Source of the DNA: Anastatus disparis
Lineage: Eukaryota; Arthropoda; Insecta; Hymenoptera; Eupelmidae
Direction: 5' to 3'
Assembly: GCA_017163975.1 (NCBI GenBank)
Contig: JAFFSR010000249.1
Location: 9,758,001-9,822,000, forward strand
Length of the DNA: 64,000 bases
Below the pieces are notes generated by a model, which saw nothing but the letters and a program-made list of their open reading frames with translations, was not told the origin of the DNA and made no database searches. Below are positions 56,753-64,000 of the stretch, in pieces (position 1 is the first letter of the stretch; every line of letters starts with the position of its first letter). The translations under genes and the position numbers were made by a program.

Positions 56753-57482
56753 ACACAATAAAACAATTTTTTTCGACAGTATAGCCCGTTCGTTCATTGA
56801 ATTATTTATCTAATTTTTCACTATCAGTCGATTCGTACATAAAATTTTGTATTTTCTAATTTTTCTTCATATCATTTTGGTTTTTTTCTTTAATTTTTAT
56901 ATAAGCTTCTTTCTTACGTAAAGCCTCATTCGCATGTATTTGTTCCAATTTATCAGTACTCATCTTTTCCTTGAATTTCAATTTTTTATCTTAGTATTTT
57001 CTAATTTTTCTTTATATTTTTCTGGTTGTTTTTCTTCAATTTTTATGAAAGCTTCTTTCTTACGTAAAGCCTCGTTCGCACGTATTTGTTCTAATTTATC
57101 AGTATTCATTGTTTCCTTGAATTTCAATTTTGTTATCTTAGTATTTTTTAATTTTTCTTCATATTTTTTCGGTTGTTTTTTTTTTAATTTTTATATAAGC
57201 TTCTTTCTTGCGTAAAGTCTCATCCGTACGTATTTGTTCCAGTTTATCAGTACTCATTGTTTCCTTGAATTGCCATTTTGTTATCTTAGTATTTTTTAAT
57301 TTCTGTTAATATTTATTTGGTTGTCTTTTTTTCATTTTCATATAAGCTTTTTTCTTACGTAAAGTTTTTTGAACACGTCTTAGTTCTAATTTATCATTAC
57401 TTTTTTTTCTTGCATTTTCATAATAATGTCATTTTCTGAAATTTTTTTATATTTATGTGATTGTTCTGTTACCATTTTCCTA

Positions 57483-57869
57483 TTAAGAGAAGGTCGAGTA
57501 TATGTCCTTTTCTAATTAAAGAATTGATTTTTTTACAAAAATTAATAATTGCAGCAAAAAATAAGAAGAAAGCCCCATCTCGTATAATAAAAAGCAAGAT
57601 TCTCTTTTATGAGGGAAAATTATTTTTATCGCTTCGTTTTTAAGAAAACCTTGAAAAACTGAATTGTCCATCCTAACCTCTATTTTTCAAGTTTTTCAAG
57701 GTTTTCTTCAAAACGAATCGATAAAAATAATTTTTCCTCAACAAAGAAAATCTTGCTTTTTATTATACGAGATGGGGCTATCTCCTTATTTTTTGCTACA
57801 ATTATTAGTTTTTGCAAAAAAATTAATTCTTTGATTAGAAAAGGACAGGGGTATACGACCTGCTCTTAA
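57483..57869. mobile_element. Hairpin MITE with TTAA ends (TTAAGAGAAGGTCG)
   Basis: Left TTAAGAGAAGGTCG and right CGACCTGCTCTTAA. Inverted arms of about 170 bp with a loop of about 40 bp (57,656-57,695). TTAA at both ends is what piggyBac-type insertion leaves. Non-coding. It sits just upstream of the Helitron start codon. Confidence 0.7.
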
Positions 57870-58289
57870 CGGGATGTCGGAGCTGCAGCAATTGAGTTTT
57901 GCTTTTTTTATTTTATCAATATCTTTTTTAATTCATAAATTAAACAAATATAATGACTTGTCCGCACTAAAGCTATATTAACACAATCATTTTTGTAAAA
58001 CTAAAAAATCATTTGGACTTGTTATTTTTTCATGAGCTTTAGTAAAACCTCATCGACGCTATATCATTCGAGTCTGGAATCACGCGCGTTCGTGTGTTTT
58101 GACGGATCGTATTTCATTTACCCCCAACAGCCAATGTTCAGCGCTCGAACTATTGCAGTATTTACAGTGAACTACTCTGTTACTATACCTATCTAATAAT
58201 GTGCGTCGCATATTTTAGACTGCTGTAGTTTTAACCTTGCGAACAATAATAGTTGTAGGAGGTATGGAACCCTTGGCGTAACGGATTTT
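57870..58289. other. No gene seen
   Basis: Mixed composition; nothing recognised. Confidence 0.4.
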
Positions 58290-58307
58290 TTTCGGTGTAT
58301 GTATGTT

Positions 58308-58399
<92 letters not shown>

Positions 58400-60085
58400 G
58401 GTGCGTGTGTGCGTGTGTGTGTGTGTGTGTATGATTTCAGTACGCCAATAATATCTCGAGAACTACTCGATGGATTTGCTTCAAATTCTGCATGCAATTT
58501 AGTTTTTTGTCTAACTAGGGGGGGGGGGGAAGCTATTGAAAATTGATCTTCTCAGCCTAGTTTTTTTTTAGAGCCATTTTAAGAATTTAAAAAACATTTT
58601 GATTTTTCATTTTTTTGGTATTTTACCTATACTACTCAAAGAATTTGCTTGCAAATTTCTATGGACATTATTTGCGAATGTTAAAAGAAGAAAAACTTTT
58701 ACCAACTGATTTTCTTAGCGCACATTTAATTTTAGAGCATTTTGAAAATTAAAAAAAAAAAAATTTTTTTTCATTTATTTTTTATTTTACGACAACCATA
58801 CAATAGATTTGCTTCTAAATTGGTATGCAAGTTATTCGCTATTGTCTAAAGAAAACAAGCTTTGGAACACTTATTTTCTTAGTTTAGTTTTAATTTTAGA
58901 GCATTTTGAAAATTTTGGAAAAAATATCTGATTTTCATTTTTTTTCTATTACACAAAAACCATTCGATAGATTTGCTCGAAAATTTCTAGGGAAATCATT
59001 TGTAATGGCCTTAATTAAACAAGCTTTGAAAAACTTATTTTCTCAGTGCAGTTTTAATTTTAGAGCATTTTGAAAATTTTGAATAAAATTTTTCTAATTT
59101 TTTTTTTATTTTACGTAAACTACTCGATAAAGGAGCTTCAAATTATGTATGGAAATTATTTATGATTGTCAAAATAAAATGAACTTTTGAAAACTAATTT
59201 TCTTCAATTTTCTTAGCGCACATTTAATTTTAGAGCATTTTGAAAATTTTGAAAAAAATTTTTATTTTTAATTTCTTTTTTATTGCACAAAAATCACTCG
59301 ATAAACTTGCTCAAAAATTTTTAAGCAAACTATTCACTATTATCTGAATAAATCAAGCTTTGGAAAACTTATTTTTTTAGCGCAGTTTTAATTTTAGAGC
59401 ATTTTTAAAATTTTGGAAAAAATATTCATATTTCATTTTTTTTCTATTACACAAAGCCATTCGATAGGTTTGCTCAAAAATTTTCATACAAATTATTTGT
59501 TATTGCCTAATTAAAGCAAGCTTGGAAAAACTTATTTTCTTAGCGCAGTTTTAATTTTAGAGCATTTTGTAAATTTTGAATAGGATTTTACTTATTTTTT
59601 GGTATTTTACGTAAACTACTCGATGAAGTAGCTTAAAATTATGTATAGGAATTATTTACGATTGCCTAAATAAAATGAACTTTTGAAAACTGGTTTTCTG
59701 AGCGTAGTTGTAACGTTAAAGCGTTTTGAAAATTTTAAAACATGTTTATTTTTCAATTATTTGGTATTTTTTGTAAACTATTCGATGAAAATGTTCCAAA
59801 ATTTGTATGCAAGTTATTGGTTATAGTGTTAAGAAGACAAGCTTGGGAAAATTAATTTTATAAACGCATTTTAAATTTTAGAGTATCATAAAATCACATT
59901 ATGCAAATGGCAAAAGTAAGAAAGAATAAAATTCATATAATTTTCGTAGGTATTAAGACAGCCTTCAATACAGAGGATAGGGACATTTATATTAAAATCG
60001 TATTTAAAAAAATAAAATCAAATTACTCTAACTCAATGTGCTCTATGAAAAATCATGGCGCCAAAGCACTTGGCAGCGTTTTTAT
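58290..60085. repeat. Tandem-repeat-bearing element, copy 2
   Basis: (GT)n (58,308-58,430), ATGATTTCAGTACGCC, TATCTCGAGAACTACTCGAT, then about nine units of roughly 160-175 bp marked by TTAATTTTAGAGCATTTTG and a closing CCAAAGCACTTGGCAGCG (60,061-60,079). It is twice as long as copy 1 at 42,960-43,815 because of extra units. No protein frame. Confidence 0.8.
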
Positions 60086-60160
60086 ATTGAATATAAATGT
60101 ATATTTTTATCTATGATTAATTTTTATATTGAAAATAAATTATACATAAAAATATATGTT

Positions 60161-60565
60161 TTAAGGGGTGTTCTCATACCGGCACAGAGATCTACCTTAT
60201 CTACATTTGAATTATGCATTTAAATAAAAATTTAACTATTTTTGACTAAAATTTATAAAAGAGGCACATTCTTAACATTCTAAAGAATTTATTGCAACGT
60301 TAAAAGACAGAATAAAAGTGAAAATAAAAACAAAAACTGCATAATACGATTATTCATAACTATATTAAAAAGTTAATCGTATTAAGTAGTTTTCGCCTTT
60401 ATTCTTACCCTTATATTGTCTTTTTACGTTGCAATAAATTCTTTGGTATGTTAAGGATGAGCCTCTCCTACGAATTTCAGTCACGAATAGTTAAATTTTT
60501 ATTAAAATTCATAATTTCAATGTAGATAAGGTAGAACTCTATGTTGGTATGAGGATTACCCTTAA
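60161..60565. mobile_element. Hairpin MITE with TTAA ends (TTAAGGGG)
   Basis: Left TTAAGGGGTGTTCTCATACC and right, reversed, TTAAGGGTAATCCTCATACC. Arms of about 190 bp pair throughout, including TTATTGCAACGT, around a short loop (about 60,350-60,370). Non-coding. Confidence 0.7.
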
Positions 60566-60733
60566 ACTGTCATAACTACTTATTTTTGGCTCTGACTTAC
60601 ATGATAAATCCATTTTAAAGTTCATGTAATATAGAAAAAAATAAGCTCGCGAAAAGAAATTTCTGAAGTGGTGAACCATGAGTAATTTCAATTACCATGT
60701 AATACATATGAGAACCAATAGAAAACTTCAAAA

Positions 60734-61021
60734 TTAAGAGGCGGCCGTATAGCTCTGTCCTTGTCTAATCTAAATTTTCGTTATCATTGATAAATTAAAT
60801 ATTGTTATACAAAAGTGAGGGCATAGCCCAATAGATTTCAGGACGAGCAAATGATCCTATTCTATGAAAAAATATAAAATTTTCATTAGTTTTCGAGTGA
60901 GGTCTGAAACGGGAAAACAATTAAACTTGATAACTGTTTTTCCGTTTCAGACCTCACTCGAAAACTAATGGAAATTTTATATTTTTTATAAAATAGGATC
61001 GTTTGTTCGGCCTCCTCTTAA
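60734..61021. mobile_element. Hairpin MITE with TTAA ends (TTAAGAGGCGGCCG)
   Basis: Left TTAAGAGGCGGCCG and right, reversed, TTAAGAGGAGGCCG. The inner arms (about 60,840-60,923 and 60,938-61,012) are nearly exact, with TTTTCGAGTGAGGTCTGAAA. The terminal motif resembles that of the 57,483 element. Confidence 0.7.
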
Positions 61022-61365
61022 GGTTCTGTAAAGAATCATGCTTACTCTGCTCTTCATTCACAACAAGAAGTATTCTTATGAATCTCTTTCTAAAATATCA
61101 AGAATTTCAGAAAAAAAAATTGAGTTGGAACTTTTCTAAAAATTTTGAAAAATTTTCAATATTCAATGATCTATAGTTCTTGATCCTTCTAATCTAAATC
61201 CTTGAAAATTTATTTACATCTTTTGGATAACAAAAAGAATATATTCTCAGAGTTTCAGAGATTTTTATTTTTCTGCTCTTCCACTTTTGGTGTGAAATAT
61301 CCCACATATACATATATATATATCTACCTATATTATATAGTTATATGAACCAAAATTCAGTCGTT
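61022..61365. other. No gene seen
   Basis: AT-rich, with a small TA-rich palindrome near 61,307-61,340. Confidence 0.4.
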
Positions 61366-61527
61366 GCCCCCCCACATCCCCCCACAGCCCCCCCACATGA
61401 TTTTTATTAATTAAATAACGTAAATTTACGTTATTTTATGTTATCGATCCTACCCCCCCCCACGTCCCCCCCGTCCCCCCACAGACCCCCACTAACCCCC
61501 CCACAATCCCCCCACAACCCCCCACAA
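61366..61527 (-). repeat. C-run cluster (G runs on minus strand)
   Basis: More than ten runs of four to nine C, separated by ACA or ACAG, surround an AT island (about 61,398-61,455) containing TAACGTAAATTTACGTTA, an 18-bp perfect palindrome. G-quadruplex folding is possible on the minus strand. Helitron coding DNA begins within about 15 bp. Confidence 0.7.
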
Positions 61528-61539
61528 TTTATTCATAAC

Positions 61540-62578
61540 AATGACATGTAACCCAAAATGGAAAGAACTTAAAAAATTTTAAAAATTTTCCTGAAGGAAC
61601 AACTCCTAATAATATACCAAATATTACAGTAAGATTATTTTATGCAAAATTTAAAATGCTATTAAATGATATAATAAAAATGAAATTTTTGGTCCTGTAA
61701 TAGCTTATGTATTTTCCATAGAATTTCAAAAAAGAGGATTACCTCATGCACATATCATTATCACATTACACCATAATCATAAAATATTTACTGTAGAATC
61801 TATTGATAAGTATATTTCAGCTGAAATACCATCATCGGAAAATATATATTTACAAAAATTAGTAATTAAACATATGTTACACGGACCACATACTAGCAAA
61901 TCTCCATGTTATGATGAAAATAAAAATATATGTAAAAAAAATTTTCCAAAACCATTTACTGAATGTACTAAAATTGAAGAAAATAAATATCCACAATACA
62001 AACGACGAAATAATATTTCTGATAATTATATCTACAATTTTAAAAATAACAAAAAAATTATAAAAGTTGATAATTCAATGGTAATTCCTTACAATAGTTT
62101 TTTATTAGCAAAATATGCTGCTCATATTAATACTGAACTTTGTATGTCAATACAAAGTATTAAATATATTTACGACTATATTTATAAAGGAGTAGATAAA
62201 GCATATTGCAAAATAAAAGAAAATAAAATAAAAGAAAATGAAGAAGAAGTATATGATGAAATAACACAATATATAGATGGTAGATACTTAAGTCCAATGG
62301 AAGCAGCATGGAGATTACAAGAATTACCATTATGTGGCAGAAGTCATTCTGTAATAAGATTAAGTATTCATACAGAAAATCAACAAAAAATAATTTTTAA
62401 TGAAAATGATATAGATTCAGCATTAAATAAATACGAAACAACGTTAACCGCATGGTTTACTTTGAATAAAAAAGATGATTTTGCTAAAAAAATTAAATAT
62501 GTTAACATACCACAATATTATATTTTCAATTCTAACACAAAATCTTGGATAAAACGATCAAAAAATAGAAAAACATAG
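61540..62578 (+). pseudogene. Helitron (plus copy): Rep domain, 5'-truncated
   Basis: Opens abruptly at MTCNPKWKEL and runs through NIPNITVRLFYAKFKMLLND. After a one-base shift (about 61,675) comes AYVFSIEFQKRGLPHAHIII with the HUH motif (HAH) intact, and HMLHGPHTSKSPCY with FPKPFTE. The main frame 61,874-62,578 has CMSIQSIKYIYDYIYKGVDK, where YIYDY supplies the two tyrosines expected for Helitron Rep. MEAAWRLQELPLCGRSHSVI and YYIFNSNTKSWIKR follow to a TAG at 62,576. Only a few lesions are present, so it is younger than the minus copy, but the N-terminal third is missing. Confidence 0.9.
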
Positions 62579-63063
62579 CTATTGGTAGATTAAATGTAGT
62601 ATCTCCTAAAGATAGTGAACGTTTTTTTTTAAAATTAATATTAAATAGAATAAAAGGTGCAACATCTTATACAGATTTACGAACTCACGAAAATATTACT
62701 TATAATACTTATAAAGAAACAGCTTTAGCAATGAATTTAATTGAGCACGAAAATGAAATTTATTATATTTTTGAAGAAGCATGTCAAGTTATGTTACCAA
62801 TACAACTACGTAAATTTTTTGCATGTTTTTTACTATGTGAAAATATTCAAGGTAAAATTATTTGGAACAAATATAAAAATTTTTACAGAAGATTTTAAAG
62901 ATAATAAAGAAAATAAAGCTTTATCACATATTAATCAAATATTAAATTTAGAAGATATGTCATGTGAAAATTTTGGTTTACCAGAACCAAATAAAACATA
63001 CATTGAAGAAAATGAAGAAATTAATGATGAAATTATAAATTTTAGTAAAAAAAATTTGATAAA
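62579..63063 (+). pseudogene. Helitron (plus copy): Rep-helicase linker
   Basis: The same protein continues past the TAG: AIGRLNVVSPKDSERFFLKL, GATSYTDLRTHENITYNTYK, then QVMLPIQLRKFFACFLLCEN. A frameshift near 62,880 leads to DNKENKALSHINQILNLEDM and NFGLPEPNKTYIEE. Overlapping frames in the track region are parts of this one reading. Confidence 0.85.
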
Positions 63064-64000
63064 ATGTATAAACAATTAAATAATGATCAAAAACAAATTT
63101 TTGAAAAAATAATAAATAATAAACAAAAAATATTTTTCATAGATGGACCAGGAGGTTCCGGAAAAACTTTCTTATACAAAACATTAATATATTATTATAT
63201 AAGCATTAAAAAAAAATTTTTATCGATGGCTTGGACCGGAATAGCTTCAATTTTATTACCTAAAGGTTTAACAAGTCACAGAACTTTTAGATTACCATTG
63301 GATTTAAATAACATTGAAAGCGCATTTTTAAAATTTAATTCAGATAAAAAAAAATTAAGAGAAACAGATATAATTATATGGGATGAAGCATCTATGATTC
63401 CTAAAAAGCTTTAGAAATCGTAGACAAAACTTTAAAAGATGTTTGTCATAATGATAAAAGTTTTGGTGGAAAAATAATTATTTTAGGTGGAGATTTTCGA
63501 CAAATTCTACCAGTATTAAAATATGGAAGAAGAAATACTATAATTGAAGAGACTATAAAATATTCAAATCTTTGGCCCTTATTTCATATTTTTAAATTAA
63601 AAAAAAACATAAGATCTAATAATGACAGTTTCTCTTCATTTTTATTAAATATAGGAGAAGGAAACATTAATCCATTTATTATTCCAGAAGAATGGAAAAC
63701 TAATGACGTCTGTGCCAAAATTTATAAAAACATTAACGAAAATTATTGTTTTTCAAAAAATGTCATTTTGAGTACACATAATGAAGATGTAAATATTTTA
63801 AATAACAGAATTTTAAAATTAATTAAGAATGAAACAAAAACTTATTATAGCATTGACTATGCAACATACAAAGGTGTAGATCAAACGGATGATAATATTC
63901 ATTTGAATTATCCAATAGAAATGTTAAATAACATAAGAGAAGGATTACCTCCACACGAACTGAAATTAAAAGTAAATAAAACATACAAAGAAACACTAAA
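63064..64000 (+). pseudogene. Helitron (plus copy): Pif1-type helicase, runs off the window
   Basis: 63,064-63,414 gives QIFEKIINNKQKIFFIDGPG and GGSGKTFLYKT (Walker A intact), SMAWTGIASILLPKGLTSHR, TFRLPLDLNN and DIIIWDEASMIPK (Walker B intact). A one-base shift at about 63,405 moves reading to another frame that stays open to the window end: EIVDKTLKDVCHNDKSFGGK, ILGGDFRQILPVLKYGRRNT, NLWPLFHIFKLKKNIRS and VILSTHNEDVNILNN. That last part is about 195 codons and has no start codon of its own. Helicase unwinding supports rolling-circle movement. The true C-terminus lies outside the window. Confidence 0.9.

Larger units (their letters stand above)
53924..56805. mobile_element. Head-to-head inverted pair of Penelope-like elements
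   Basis: Arms of about 1.19 kb (53,924-55,116 and 55,620-56,805) are near-identical reverse complements, from AATAATTCAATGAATGAACG to the NWYRKPT codons. They differ by a few substitutions and an 8-bp deletion. The middle is asymmetric: the left copy keeps the YVDD part of RT, the right keeps the N-terminal RT part and lacks YVDD. The pair interrupts the Helitron repeat region. Confidence 0.9.
53260..57475 (-). pseudogene. Helitron (minus copy): lysine-rich repeat N-terminal region, split
   Basis: ATG at 57,475 (MVTEQSHKYKKISENDI) starts a region made of about 48-residue repeats with ...LEQIRANEALRKKEAFIK, EKQPEKYKEKL and NTKITKLKFKE. Repeat landmarks on the plus strand (CTTACGTAAAG) are spaced about 148 bp at 56,911, 57,059, 57,208 and 57,353. 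The series resumes at 53,866-53,603 (VQIRANEASRKKEDYIKIKE) and continues to 53,263. The PLE pair 53,924-56,805 interrupts it. Basic repeats of this kind precede Helitron-like domains in many insect copies. DNA or RNA binding is an inference. Confidence 0.7.

Noticed and set aside
58231..58546. Frames of alternating Thr-His or Cys-Val
   Set aside because: Direct translation of the GT/CA microsatellite.

Overview
This is a gene-poor, strongly AT-rich eukaryotic window. No intact host gene, rRNA, CRISPR array or bacterial-style operon is visible. The repeat families present point to an arthropod, most likely an insect: Penelope-like retroelements with GIY-YIG, insect-type Ty3/gypsy and APE-type LINE remains, Helitrons, a Maverick/Polinton, and many fold-back MITEs. 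Hymenoptera is a guess from general resemblance of the LINE and Maverick proteins. Nearly every coding frame is broken, so the window reads as a nested transposon graveyard.

Layout. 1-285 is an inverted piece of a 2.57 kb element met again at 18.1-20.7 and 23.4-26.0 kb. 290-2098 is a 5'-truncated Penelope-like element. 3.3-9.1 kb holds a dispersed repeat with an exon-like segment, minisatellites, a Harbinger-like MITE in one of them, and a 1.1 kb near-perfect hairpin. 9.1-15.2 kb is bounded by inverted copies of one minisatellite and holds an OB-fold-like frame, a candidate solo LTR and a LINE tail. 15,851-26,554 is a tandem duplication of a 5.35 kb unit, the second copy joined to Maverick DNA.

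20.7-37.5 kb is a relic Maverick (virus-like DNA transposon). In order it has protein-primed DNA polymerase B (minus), a PLA2-like minor-capsid/protease-start gene (minus), packaging ATPase (plus), two Maverick structural-type proteins (plus), retroviral-type integrase (plus, split by a TIR element) and a RING-finger fragment. Several catalytic residues are gone and no major capsid gene was found.

37.7-45.2 kb is a decayed Ty3/gypsy element on the minus strand (LTRs, gag, pol) whose pol is cut by a decayed LINE and whose gag/pol junction holds a tandem-repeat element. 45.3-47.5 kb is a fold-back DNA element carrying a solo LTR with a clear 4-bp target duplication. 48.3-50.2 kb is a large minisatellite. 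50.2-57.5 kb is a decayed Helitron on the minus strand, its lysine-rich N-terminal repeat region split by a head-to-head pair of Penelope-like elements. 57.5-61.0 kb carries three TTAA-ended hairpin MITEs and a second copy of the tandem-repeat element. From 61.5 kb to the right edge lies a younger, 5'-truncated Helitron on the plus strand, with intact HUH, two-tyrosine and helicase motifs but several frameshifts.

The genes do not form a working system. The interest lies in the nesting order, inversion and template-switch scars, ribozyme-like motifs and fold-back families. All calls come from reading translations and repeats by eye; no database search was possible.
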